A stretch of 64,000 nt of DNA from Globisporangium splendens (lineage: Eukaryota; Oomycota; Peronosporomycetes; Pythiales; Pythiaceae): assembly GCA_006386115.1 (NCBI GenBank), contig VFIW01000066.1:208610-272609 (forward strand), written 5' to 3'. The position numbers were made by a program, and so were the translations under genes. The notes under the pieces are model-generated. The model saw nothing but the letters and a program-made list of their open reading frames with translations. It was not told where the DNA came from and did no database searches. Shown piece after piece: positions 43,352 through 55,488 of the stretch (positions are counted from its first letter, which is position 1; each line of letters starts with the position of its first letter).

Positions 43352-45191
43352 GACCAAGCGAGTGTCAAAAATTGAAGTGCTGGATTCTGGTGTTTATGGA
43401 CGAGAAGATGTGTTCCGAGTAGAGCCAAATTGGAAACGTGAGGAAGACTGGGGTGCTCAGTTTGCGCGATTGGGTTAGAGAAATCGATGTGGAGGGAAAT
43501 GATCCTCCTCCAGCAACAGCCAGCAACCCACCCCAGCAATACAAAGCAGCCTGCAATCCTGCTACTTAGTGCGTCTGTACATGGTAATCCACTCGATTCA
43601 CGCCCGCTGGAGGCCAATCACGCACTTTCCACACAGCAACAGACCAGTCAGGGGCGTTTTTAATTGATTGATTGATACGGGCCGAATGAGAGAGCGTGGT
43701 GAGGCGGGTATCGACTTGGTGCTGGCTGTGCAAAACAAGAACTGATGTGGCCAAGCGACTCCTGCGCACCTGTAGGTGCAACGACCACCTGCAATCTTGG
43801 CCTCAATCTACAGACAGTTCTGAGGAGTTTCTTTGGATCTGTTGCCACTGAGAATAGGAACATCCGTCGCGGAGTATTGATAGGCATACAAGGAAAGAGG
43901 TTGAAGCTGAACTTCGGAAAACGCGGAATGGTCGAGAGCAAAGATAGATTGTAAGGGTGGGCAAAATCGGAATGAGAACGTCAGGAATTCCTAGTGAAAA
44001 AAAAAACAGTACAGTGCGAGTATTGTTCATCTTTTTCTAGTGAAATTATTGCAATACTGCTCCTCTCGTCTATGATATTTCCTTATGATGACCATCAAGA
44101 AATTGCTCAACAGCATTCGCATCGACATTTGCAAAGCTCAAACTCCATTTTTGAAGAGAAGATGAAGAAAAACAGAATTTGCAGAACAAGGTTGGGCCAA
44201 GAAGGGAAGAACTGTGCAAGGAAGCCGAACTAGCCGACGAAGGCAAGCGGCAAGACGGAGCTCTCGACCACGAGCAAGACGGCGCAGCGACCAAGGCTGC
44301 TGGCGGAACTACCAGCAATGCGAAAAACATTCTTCTCGAGAACGTGGACTACACGGCTGACGGTGGTCTGCTTCGGTGGATACAGTATGCACCTGCCCAA
44401 CACTAGCCATCACAAACTTCACGTTGACACACTGCAGTTCCTGTTCTGCTGTGAGTTTTGTATCACATCCCGTTTTGTTCGAGTCCGTTCGACCAGTTGA
44501 ACAACGCGGCGCAACACGACTGCCACTTGATTCTTGCCCTCAACGGCGCATCCTCTGGTGCATACACGGGACGATTTGATAGGATGTGTCCACTTGGTGA
44601 CTCGAACCACTCTCAAAAAGTGGCACTCTCCGACTTGCTCATCACCCAACGGTTGAAGTTGTCGGCATGTGAGATCGAGCAATGAATGACACGGGCCACA
44701 ATGCGATAGTTCATGGGATAGGAGATTTTGTTCAGAGTGCTGGATAGCCTGTAGAGCAAAGTGGATCGTACAGTCCGTGCTCTCGTTCCAGCAGTCTGCA
44801 TTTCAAATGAAGTCCCTGTCATTTGTTTGACATCATCAGGAGTCAAAGCTGCTTGTCTGAGAGAGTCCTTACATTATCACGATGTGAAAGCTCAGCAAGG
44901 GACCGCGCTGTGTGCAGCAGAAACTGCACATCGTGAGAAAGCATCGAGCAGCTGGGAACAAGTGATTGCTGCAGACTGAAAGAACGGCGGGATGATTTGC
45001 TTCTGTCAATGTTCAACTTCAACAGTAACAGGCGATTAGTCAGAGGGAAGGAGGAGGGCCGTCCAGTCTCTTCTTTTATCCAGTCTGGGAGATGGTGCCC
45101 TGATGCACAATACTGTCGTGGGAGTATGCATACCCTTGCATGTTGTGGTAATATTCTGAAATAGCAGCTTTATGCGGTCGCGTTCGAGTTA
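43352..45191. other. Gene-poor region with repeat relics
   Basis: About 1.8 kb. The block 44,500-44,690 (frame ALNGASSGAYTGRF ... SDLLITQRLKLSACEI) is a diverged copy of pieces at 33.69-33.78 and 34.08-34.13 kb. An A-rich run lies at 43,996-44,005. No intact gene is supported. Confidence 0.5.
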
Positions 45192-46778
45192 CTATTTGAC
45201 TGAGAGTGTCTTGCTCACGGTTCGACCGCGCTGACGCGGGCTCCCTCCTCGCGTATGAGTTTCGACGGCGAGTGTCGTGATCGGGATCAAGATCGACTCG
45301 AGTAGCACGCCAACCAAGTACACTATGGACGACACGGCAAAGCACACACGGTAGCCATGCGCTTCCACGAGAAATCCGCCGATAAATGCGCTGCCAGCCC
45401 ACGAGAGCACTGACAAACCTTCAAGCGAATTCCACCGCGCGCGCTGCTTTCTCGGCACAAAATCCATGAGCAAGGAGCGACGTAGCGGCTCCGTGCAACG
45501 CATCATCGCGCCACGAAGCAAGAACAATGCGCACTGTGCGCTGAACGACACCGAGAACACCATGGCCACGAGGCACAACGTGCCTGCGAGTCGGGTCCCC
45601 ACGATAACTGGCATCCGTCCCATGCATCTGGACACGAACTGGGCTGCCAAAGAGCACATGGCAACACAGATCGGCGTCAACGCAAACAAGGAAGCGACTT
45701 GGATCGGTGTGAGACCAAATTCCTTGTACAAAAACAGCGGGAAGAAATGGATCGACATGCCAGCGCCATTGCTGATGATGAAGTCAGAGATAAACAGAAT
45801 CGATGGTACATGAGCGGCATTGAATCCGCAGCAACTCGAAGCTGGTCTCGCAAACTCCGGGGCTTCGTCGAATGACAGCTCATCGAGTACTTCTTCGCCA
45901 GTCGAGTGGTTTGTCAGGTACATCGCCGAAGGGCTCCGTGCACTCAGTGCGCCTGGAGATCGTAGCAGCCGTGAAACTTCACTCAGTGTGCCGGATTGAA
46001 TCGGTGAGAACGTAAACGACGGTGGCTGGGACCTTCCGCTGCTTTCCCGTCGAAGCAAGAGATTGTTTTCTTCCCCGAACTCTTCGGGCATGTACTCGCT
46101 GATCTCCACGCTGAAATTGCGCTCGATCGAGTTCAACTCGCGCTCTATTGTGAGCAAATGCTGTTGGTTTTCGTACCCCATGTCGTCGTTGAACTGGAAC
46201 AACGCCGCCATCGAGATCGCGGCGAGGAACGTGCCAAAGAGCATGACTGGTCGCAGCGCTGGCAGGTCCCACGTGTCGCCATAGTGATAAAACAGCACAA
46301 TCGCGCACAATGGACCGATCACTAACGCAAAGTTGAGCAGAATATGTTTCATCGTGAACGGTAACGATCGCTGACCAAGCGGCACCGAGTCTGCAAACAA
46401 CGCCTCCATCGCAGGACTCTGAAGAGCTGTAAACGCACCCCATAAACCGAACGAAACGTAGATCAGCAACAACGACTCGACCTGGAACGCAAACCCCGAC
46501 AGCAGCGATGTGAGGATGCCGACGACTCCAGCAAACGCCAAGATGCGGTCGCGACGCAAGAAGTCGGCTGCAAAGCCCGCAGGCAGCGCGACCACCAACT
46601 GTGCGAGTCCCTGGATGCCCTTGACGATGCCAACGGACTTGTTCGATCCCGTGAGCACGTAGATGTATCCCGCGAGCACCTGCTGCGAGATGATGCTGCT
46701 CGCAGACCAGTACGAAAGCGTGAACAGGAACACAAACTTGACATTGTGCTCGAGGCGGTCAGTTAGCGCAAGACACAT
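45192..46778 (-). CDS. MFS transporter (12-helix type)
   Basis: An intronless 528-residue major facilitator. The ATG at 46778 (MCLALTDRLEHNVKFVFLFTLSYWSA) is preferred to an upstream GTG-extended frame. The N-terminal half has helices with GIVKGIQGLAQLVVALPAGFAADFLRRDRIL, a helix 2-3 loop resembling the MFS A-motif. A long acidic/Ser-rich cytosolic loop (about 205-325) links to the C-terminal half with HVPSILFISDFIISNGAGMSIHFFPLFL and further helices. The tail is Arg-rich. The substrate cannot be told. It is unrelated in detail to the MFSD12-like gene at 13.8 kb. Confidence 0.85.
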   Translation of the reverse strand: MCLALTDRLEHNVKFVFLFTLSYWSASSIISQQVLAGYIYVLTGSNKSVGIVKGIQGLAQLVVALPAGFAADFLRRDRILAFAGVVGILTSLLSGFAFQVESLLLIYVSFGLWGAFTALQSPAMEALFADSVPLGQRSLPFTMKHILLNFALVIGPLCAIVLFYHYGDTWDLPALRPVMLFGTFLAAISMAALFQFNDDMGYENQQHLLTIERELNSIERNFSVEISEYMPEEFGEENNLLLRRESSGRSQPPSFTFSPIQSGTLSEVSRLLRSPGALSARSPSAMYLTNHSTGEEVLDELSFDEAPEFARPASSCCGFNAAHVPSILFISDFIISNGAGMSIHFFPLFLYKEFGLTPIQVASLFALTPICVAMCSLAAQFVSRCMGRMPVIVGTRLAGTLCLVAMVFSVSFSAQCALFLLRGAMMRCTEPLRRSLLMDFVPRKQRARWNSLEGLSVLSWAGSAFIGGFLVEAHGYRVCFAVSSIVYLVGVLLESILIPITTLAVETHTRGGSPRQRGRTVSKTLSVK

Positions 46779-49730
46779 GTTGGCGCTTGCTTGCTCTCTG
46801 TCGCTTTCTGGTAAGAGGACGCGAGAGTGAACGCGACACTGAAGAACGAGTTGGTCCAGTGTGGTGCTAATTTCCAAAAACAGCAACAAAACGCGCAACG
46901 GTCCTGACGTCAACGCAGGAGCGGTTTCGTGTCGATGCGACTCTTTCTTCGCTGATCACGAGCGCGAACAAATCCGTGTGTCCGTTGTGTCGCGAGCGAT
47001 AGTCTGGTGCTCCAATGCGCGTTTGTTCTGCTTGGTGACGCTGCCCGTGTGCCAGTGCAGTGGGTGCTCTCTGCATTGTAACTCTGCGAGAGAGAGAGAG
47101 AGAGAGAGAGAGCCACCCTCCCTCTCCCATATGTTGATACCCAGCTGCTCCATGCGCCACCGTTTGTCGGAATCAATTCCGGAATTGCGTGGCTGTGTCC
47201 GATATCTGGCGGGGACGGTGGCAGAGTACAGTGTATCCATGAGAAGGTCTGTTTCATGGGTTCTTGGTATCAGAAATAGCGGAAAGTATCAGCCTCACAA
47301 TCACATTGGATACTTTGGTATCAAGCTAACTCTCCACGTGTCGATGCGTTCGAGGCCGACATTTGATTCCAGTGGCCTTCGAGCAAGCGTGAGACCTAAT
47401 AAACACGGTCCCCAGCAATTTGACACCAAAAGCTCAGTGACTTCGCTCGCGTTGCTATGCTGCTTCGCAGACATGCATGTCGCCCTTCTTCAACTCCCAC
47501 CACAGCTTCTTACAGTACGTCTGCAGTTTAACGTGCATACAGTATTCTCCTTCAGCAATTCATGTACTACTGTGCCAGGAGTTCAAAGCACCCGTCGTTT
47601 ACGTCGCCACATCATCACCTCTGTGACCTCTGTCGGTTGACAATCGGGGGAAGAAAAACTGCACATCGGCGTGGAATGGCATTAATGTGCAACTTGAACT
47701 CCTCCACCTGGTGAATAGCTGTTTACTACGTCCACTCCAGCACAACAAGGCGTTGGTGGAGCTATTCGCTTGCGTTTCGCTCGTGCTTCTCGCTGCTCAG
47801 GCTGTGCAACTCAGTGCAGTGCAATATTCGCTTTTCAACTTGTTGCGCTAATCGCGACGATGTTGGCCTGGACCTCCGAACTAAAGTTCAGTCGTGAACC
47901 AAACTGACCTGATCTGCTACTGCAGTTCAGGAGGGGATCTTTGGGAAGGGAGACACACTCTACAGTACGTAGAAGCGCGAGAGACCTGGTTGAAGTTGAG
48001 TGCAACCACAGTTGCACCTTCTGCTGCTCGCCCTCAAATTGCCTCAGCACGTGTGCTTCGATCAAATCATCAACGCAATTCCAAAAGCCCTTGAAGAGTG
48101 TACAAAGTTTAAAGTATAGCCCCATTCCATTGCGCTACAAGAAAGTCGAACGCACTTTTCTTTGGAGGAACACTCAGGCGGGACTTAGTGCATACACCTC
48201 TTCTGGCACTGTAAATTGTTCTTCCTCTTTCCTTTGTCCACGATAATCTGCATTTTGATTTGCAGCAGGGGAGCCACATTAGTGCTTCAGCTGCGCGCGC
48301 GTAGATGGATGGAGCGCGCCCCCACCACCATCGGGAGCACCCTTCAGGGCTGCAGTATTACTGGCCGATTCGAGTTGAAGTTTGACAAACGCTAAATGGG
48401 TGCTTGGTCCTGTTCCTTGCGTCTGGTGTTGCAAGAGCAATCAAGTATGCAGGAAATGTCTTTGTACTAGAAAAGGATGCATATTTTCTTTTATGTGTAA
48501 TTCTATAAATGTTGGATCATATTGTACCAGCTTCCAGATGATGCGCGACCCTTATAATTACAATGCCTTCTATAAGTAGTAGAAGTTACAAGTTCGCCTG
48601 TGCAAGGGACCTATGTAATCAGATATTTAGTCTTGTCCCATCCTTCCATCACCTCCTGATCCAAAACAATCTCACTCTCTGTATTAAGATCTGTCTCTGG
48701 CTCCTAGGGTTGACGCACGCAACGTGTCGACCAGTTGAACTTCGTGACCTCTACTTGATTCATTTTCGCATTTGCTGAAGGGATTCCCTGCAGGGCGGCG
48801 TCCACATGCATGCGAGTCCCGGGACCTCGCTACAGTGTCTTAGACGCCATGGTGGTTGCCGTCTAGCAGCCACGTCAGCTGCCGAGGCACTCCACTTATT
48901 TGGTCAATGGTGTTCAGCAACCGAGTGGGATCTCCGAGGTGAGTCGGTGCAACGAGCGGACATCCACGCATAAACTTCAGTGCACTGCGCAATATGCAAG
49001 TTCTTCATCAATTCGTCTGGCGAAGGGGACGCAAAGGCAAGTCGACGACAGTCGTCCCTCCCATATGATTGCCCTTCAGTTTTCAAGAGTGGATGTCAAG
49101 GCAAAAACTTCAACTTCAACTGATGCTGCAGGTCTGATCGACAATCTTTGAAAATAAATAGAACTTCAAAATACAAAATACTACAAAGCAGTTTTTATCA
49201 AGAGCAGTAATTTCTTGAATGCTTTATAAATGAATAAGTTGTAATACCCTATAACGCGCTGCGTGTCAACGCGCGACCTAACACCTCGTCCAGAGTCGGG
49301 ACACCCATTCCCGCATCAAGTCTCACGTAGCGAATACCAGCATGAACATGACAAGCAAAAAGGTCATCAATCAGCTAGCTTTATCGAAACAACCAATTGC
49401 TAAACAGGTTTCACGCCAAAACTAAAAGGATTTCAAGAGCCAGACAGGCGCCACGCGAAGAGGCATTGCATCCATTGCTTGGACGACAGATATGGGAATT
49501 GCAGTAGTACTTTAGCCGCGAAATCCAGGAAACGGTGTCAGGATGCGCTGCAGCACGCCAGCCACCAGTCTCCCTCCAGGCGCATTGCAGCGACGCCATT
49601 CGCACGGACACGGGCTCGCCATTGCTGCCCAAATCAGCAGCAATTGGTTGCTCAGCATCCCGTCAGCGTGCCTCCTCTATGGCCGGTGTTGTGGCGCGTG
49701 GATGTCGCCTCGAGGCAGTTTCCCGTCTGA
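46779..49730. other. Gene-poor region upstream of MFS gene and GH3 copy 4
   Basis: About 3 kb without a convincing gene. It has a (GA)n microsatellite at 47,088-47,112 and several short frames without family resemblance. A weak coding-like stretch on the plus strand near 48,890-49,150 may be relic mobile DNA. Confidence 0.5.
47088..47112. repeat. (GA)n microsatellite
   Basis: An uninterrupted GA dinucleotide run of about 25 bp, some 310 bp upstream of the MFS start codon. Confidence 0.9.
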
Positions 49731-49750
49731 GCCACTTTCCAATTTGCTTG
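49731..49750 (+). promoter_or_regulatory. Initiator plus flanking element of GH3 copy 4
   Basis: GCCACTTTCCAATTTGCTTG, 65-84 nt before the ATG at 49815, is the same INR-FPR arrangement as in GH3 copies 1 and 2. Confidence 0.65.
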
Positions 49751-49814
49751 GTTCTCGACGGAAGCAAGCAGAAGAAACTCTCGCTCCACCTCTTGTCTCC
49801 AAGTTTGTACTACG

Positions 49815-52157
49815 ATGCTTCGCTCGTGGTTGGCTGCTGTGTGCTGTTGCGCGGTGGTTGCGTGCAAAACCGTGGCTGGAGTCGCTGCCGCGGATGCCTG
49901 GGATTCCAGGGCTGATGCGATCGTGAGCAAGTTCACGCTCGACGACATCCTCGGTCAAATGACGCAGATCAACGTTGACAACATTCTCAACGCCGACCTC
50001 ACGCTGAACGAAGATCGCGTGCGCGAATACGCCAAGTTGCGGATCGGATCGTACCTCAACAGCCCATACTCGGGTGGTCCAAAGGGCAACAAGTACGGCT
50101 GGACTGCCGAAGAGTGGCGCAAGATCATCACTCGCATCCAAGAGATCAGCGTGGCGGAAAACGGCGGTCATCCGATTGTCTACGGCATCGACTCTGTCCA
50201 CGGCGCGGTGTACGTCTCGAACTCGACGCTCTTTGGCCAGCAGATCAACGGCGGCGCAAGCTTCAATCCTGACCTTGTGTATGAAATGGGTCGCGTCACT
50301 GGTCGGGACACCGAAGCTGCTGGCATTCCTTGGGTCTTTGGACCGATCCTCGAAATCTCGCAGAACCCACTCTGGGCTCGTACGTTCGAGACGTTCGGCG
50401 AAGATCCGTACTTGGTGTCCGTCATGGCTGATTCGGTCATCCGAGGACTTCAGAGCAACAATGCCACGGCTGCGTGCATGAAGCACTTCGTCGGGTACTC
50501 GAAGACTCCAACTGGCCACGACCGAGATGGTGTGTCCATGTCGGACTTCGACTTGCTCAACTACTTTACGCCGCCTTTCATCGCGGCTGTCAACGCTGGA
50601 GTTCTCTCGTCGATGGAGAACTACATCTCGATCAACGGTGTCCCCGTCGTGTCGAGTCCAAAGATCCTGCGCGATTTGATTCGTTCGGACATGGGCTTTG
50701 AAGGTGTCGTCGTGACTGACTGGGCTGAGATCAACAACTTGCAGGACTGGCATCGCGTGGCGCGATCCAAGCCTGAAGCTGTGCGAATGTCGCTCACGCA
50801 AACCTCCCTCGATATGAGCATGGTGCCGTATGAAACGACTTTCATTGACCACGCGAAAACGATGCTCCAGTCGAATCCAGAGTACCTGGACCGCTTGAAG
50901 GAATCAGCTCGGCGAGTTGTCAAGATGAAACTCAAGTTGGGATTGTACGACAACCCAGTACCAGGTGCAGCAAACGTCAACCTTGTGGGTAATGAAAAAG
51001 ACATTGCCTCGGCTCTGGAGCTTGCTCGCGAGTCCATCACACTGCTCAAGAACCAAGACAATGTGCTTCCGATCGCGCCTACGTCGTCGATCTTCCTCAC
51101 CGGCCACTCTGCTGACAACGTCGGCTACTTGTGCGGTGGCTGGACTATCGCATGGCAAGGCGTGTCGGGCAACGCCATGTTTCCTCATGGCATCTCTGTC
51201 AAGCAAGGCTTCGAGAAGATCGGCAACAGTTCGGTCACCTACTTTAACGGCCTCAACGCTGACGGCTCGTACACGGCGGCTGACATGGCGGCTGCGAAGG
51301 CGCAAGCGAGAGTGGCCGAGTACACTGTGGCTGTGATTGGCGAATCTACCTACGCTGAAAAGCCTGGTGATATCAACGACCTTGCGCTGCCAGCAGGTCA
51401 AATCGCCTACGTTCGCGAACTCGCCTCAACGGGTACCAAGGTGATCGTTGTTCTCGTCGGGGGTCGTCCTCGTTTGCTTAACGGTTTGGCTGGCAGCGTG
51501 CACGCTGTGATCAACGCATTCCTCCCATGTGAACAAGGCGGTCAGGCCATTGCGGAGATCATCTACGGCAAGGTGAACCCAAGCGGCCGCATGCCAATCA
51601 CGTACCCGAAGGATGCTGCGAACATCATGATCCCGTACAACCACCGTGTCAGCACCCAGTGCGCCAGCGGCTACTGCCAGATGGAGTGGGACTTCGGAAC
51701 CGGTCTCAGCTACACCACGTTCACGTACTCGAGCGTGAAGCTCAGCAAGACCACGGTCACGGGCAAGTCGGACTCGATCACAGCGAGCGTTACGGTGACC
51801 AACTCGGGAAAGATGGCCGGGAAGGAGACCGTGATGCTCTTCGTTATCCAACCGTACCGCTCGATCTCCGTGCCTGAAGTGAAGCAGTTGAAGAAGTTCA
51901 AGAAGATCTCGCTCGAGGCGGGTGCCTCGACGACGGTGGAGTTCAAGCTCACGGCCGCGGACTGGAGCGTGTACGACCCTCAGATCGGCAACGGCTTCGT
52001 CCAGGTGGCGGAAGATGGCGACTTCGTTGTCGCGATCAAGCCCGAGACTGAGTGCAACGTCTACGGCGAGATCACGAACCCTCTCTGCGCCAAATTTGAG
52101 CTGAAGACTGGCGTCGAGCCGTTCAACTTGGAGGAATCCTTGAAGGTGAGATACTGA
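49815..52157 (+). CDS. Secreted GH3 beta-glucosidase, copy 4 (mosaic)
   Basis: A 780-residue intronless GH3 enzyme with signal peptide MLRSWLAAVCCCAVVACK, YGIDSVHGAVYVSN, KHFVGYSKTPTGHDRD, and Asp302 in VVVTDWAEI (Trp after the nucleophile, as in most GH3 enzymes, against Tyr in copies 1 and 2). The first ~145 codons are clearly diverged from copies 1 and 2. After that, near-identical and diverged blocks alternate, and from about 50,990 to the stop it is almost identical to them. The 3' flank is unrelated. This pattern points to gene conversion. Confidence 0.93.
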   Translation: MLRSWLAAVCCCAVVACKTVAGVAAADAWDSRADAIVSKFTLDDILGQMTQINVDNILNADLTLNEDRVREYAKLRIGSYLNSPYSGGPKGNKYGWTAEEWRKIITRIQEISVAENGGHPIVYGIDSVHGAVYVSNSTLFGQQINGGASFNPDLVYEMGRVTGRDTEAAGIPWVFGPILEISQNPLWARTFETFGEDPYLVSVMADSVIRGLQSNNATAACMKHFVGYSKTPTGHDRDGVSMSDFDLLNYFTPPFIAAVNAGVLSSMENYISINGVPVVSSPKILRDLIRSDMGFEGVVVTDWAEINNLQDWHRVARSKPEAVRMSLTQTSLDMSMVPYETTFIDHAKTMLQSNPEYLDRLKESARRVVKMKLKLGLYDNPVPGAANVNLVGNEKDIASALELARESITLLKNQDNVLPIAPTSSIFLTGHSADNVGYLCGGWTIAWQGVSGNAMFPHGISVKQGFEKIGNSSVTYFNGLNADGSYTAADMAAAKAQARVAEYTVAVIGESTYAEKPGDINDLALPAGQIAYVRELASTGTKVIVVLVGGRPRLLNGLAGSVHAVINAFLPCEQGGQAIAEIIYGKVNPSGRMPITYPKDAANIMIPYNHRVSTQCASGYCQMEWDFGTGLSYTTFTYSSVKLSKTTVTGKSDSITASVTVTNSGKMAGKETVMLFVIQPYRSISVPEVKQLKKFKKISLEAGASTTVEFKLTAADWSVYDPQIGNGFVQVAEDGDFVVAIKPETECNVYGEITNPLCAKFELKTGVEPFNLEESLKVRY

Positions 52158-53070
52158 GGATGATATGTTTCTGCGAAGTCAAAGCTGTGTGGCTGCATAG
52201 CAGGCATTCTTGGTATTTGCGCTGGCGAGTCGTTGGAGACTGAGTAGCAACTTGGTTTCTGTAGTTTGTCTAAAATTGTTGGTCTATAAAGGTTGAACGT
52301 GCTTGCTTTGCTTGAAACGTTCACCGTAGCCTTTGCTTTCGTGTCGTACGATCGTTTTGGTTGGTCCAGGATTCACTCATTCGCTATTATGCGTCAAGGC
52401 ATGGCAGAGCTTCGACCTTGATTCAGAGTACACGAAAACTTCACGGTATTGCTATCCGAGCGAGACCAATTCACTACACTTTAGAATGAGAGTAGTGTTG
52501 TTACACGCGTCAAATTTGATTTGCAGCATTCTGTTGAAGCAACAATTCACGCAGCTTGGCCAGGACGGATGAACGATTGTGATGAGCGTGCGCCTTGACC
52601 AAATCAAACTGCATCAATACAGTACCATCAACCTTTTGTCTAATACTTTTTGAACAGCAAGTGAGTCCTGCGTCTCGTGCACACGAAATGGCGAGCTCGC
52701 ACGGCAATCAGATCGATATCTCTGGTCAATGCTATTCTCCGATCAACCGATTACAAATGTCACAAGTGGCACAATAGGCAGCAGCTAGCAATTATGATAT
52801 GATTGTATGTTTCGCATCACTTGTTATTATCATCGTAATAATTGATTAGTTCAATTAAAACCGATCCTCTACCGGTGCATACCGGTATCGATATGATGCG
52901 CAGAAAAGATTCTCGTGCACTTTTCGACCCAAAAGAACGGAACGAGTCGACGGCCGCGCACGAAGGAAGGAAGGAAGGAAGGAAGAAGAAGAAGGCGAAC
53001 ACGCGCTCTCCATTCAGCTACCTGCACGCAGCACCACACGCACTCTTTCTCTGTCTCTCTGTCTGAAGCC
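52158..53070. other. Spacer and 5' region of Rab7
   Basis: About 900 bp. A (GAAG)n-like run lies at 52,962-52,993. Near 53,010 the plus strand has CTCTCCATTCAGC, an initiator-like element about 60 nt before the Rab7 ATG. No gene is seen. Confidence 0.5.
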
Positions 53071-54152
<1,082 letters not shown>

Positions 54153-54427
54153 AGAGTTTTTGTGTGTGCGAGCGACTGTCGCCTGGACTTGGAGGCATGA
54201 GGAGAAGAACTGTGAGACTGTGGAATGAGTTGAGAGAACCAGAGTTGGCTTTAGACGACGACGATCAGCGAGCGTCCAAGGCTGTCTGTGACCACACCGT
54301 ATGAGCGTAACAGAGAAAGAGAGAGAAAAACAATAAACAAAAAGAAAAAGAAAATATGAGCATCTCACAGTAAGGCAGCAGGAGAGCTGGTCATTTGCTT
54401 CGCTTCCTTGTACGTGGGAGACACAAG

Positions 54428-55266
54428 TCATGTGGCGTCTGCGTGGTCGTTCGGTTTCTGTTTTGGCCACGCAAGAAGAGATGCTCGCTTTTTCGCATCG
54501 GGGATCACCAGCGAGGTCCGTTTCTTGGCTTCCCTGCGAAGCTCCTGAGTCACTTTATGCAACATTGTCGACGACGAAGACTTGCTCGCAAACAAATCCT
54601 TGACTGTTTTCACGAAAGTGGACTTCCGCGCCGTACTCGCTCGCTTCTCCGACTCGAGAAGCTGCCGCTTGGTCTCCACGCGTTGTCAAAGCGTTCGTCT
54701 CCGCCAGTAGCAGAACAGTTTGAGCTGCGCAGCGTATTCGGTCGCTTCATCGACATCGTGGCGCGGGACATCTCGCGGACCTCCGTACTTGTAGCGACTC
54801 CACTCTTTCGGATCCACAGGCTCATCTTCGTCCGTCACGATCATGTACTTGCGTAATTGCGCTTTGTTCGTCTCCCGGATCTGCAGTTCACGCTCGAGAA
54901 ATTGGCTCTCGCGAGCAATCACGCACGCATCTTTCTCACGGGGGCGTTCAAGAAACGCTTGTAGCGCTATGGAATAAATCATAGATAAGTCACATAGTAA
55001 AAATGAGATGTTCTCCCCCGCAAATGGCTCTGCTTACCTTTCTGGTGATTAATTGATGGTGGACCCCGTCTAGTCTTCGCCGCCTCGTCGGTAGCTAGCG
55101 ATTCCTTTTGCTTGGAATGCTCTTTTTGGCGGACATACTCCTGTAGCTCGCGATGTTTTTCAGCCTCGACACGGTCCCCATGGCAATCCACACAGAGGTG
55201 GTCGAGTTCTGGATCACCAAAGTCTCCACAACCTGCTCGACACAAGCTACGCGGCGGTAGACTCAT
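54428..55266 (-). CDS. A20-type zinc-finger protein with an in-frame TGA
   Basis: Exons 55266-55038 and 54966-54428 keep frame. The N-terminus carries LCRAGCGDFGDPELDHLCVDC, a Cys4 pattern like the A20 zinc finger, which in other proteins binds ubiquitin. Long charged, probably coiled-coil stretches follow (YVRQKEHSKQKESLATDE, ESQFLERELQIRETNKAQL), then EDEPVDPKEWSRYKYGGPRD. A TGA at 54686-54688 would stop the protein at 169 residues. The same frame continues for 85 codons (VETKRQLLESEKRASTARKS ... SLLAWPKQK) to the next stop. A weak intron (donor GTCGAT) could remove the TGA, but it would also remove plausible coding sequence. Confidence 0.6.
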
Positions 55267-55488
55267 TAGAACCTTCACACTCAAAAGTCAAAGCAAGTCG
55301 GCACCAAATGCAGGATCTGGACTTGAGAATTTGAGCAGTTTCAACTTTTTGCTTCCAAAAGCAGCGCATTGACGACAGACAACAAAACGCCAACGAGGTC
55401 GAAGATTTCTTGGGATTGACAGGCTGGATGTATGTACTTACTCTAACGTGCATCACTTGGCATTTTCCAGAGAGAGTGAACGAGAAAA

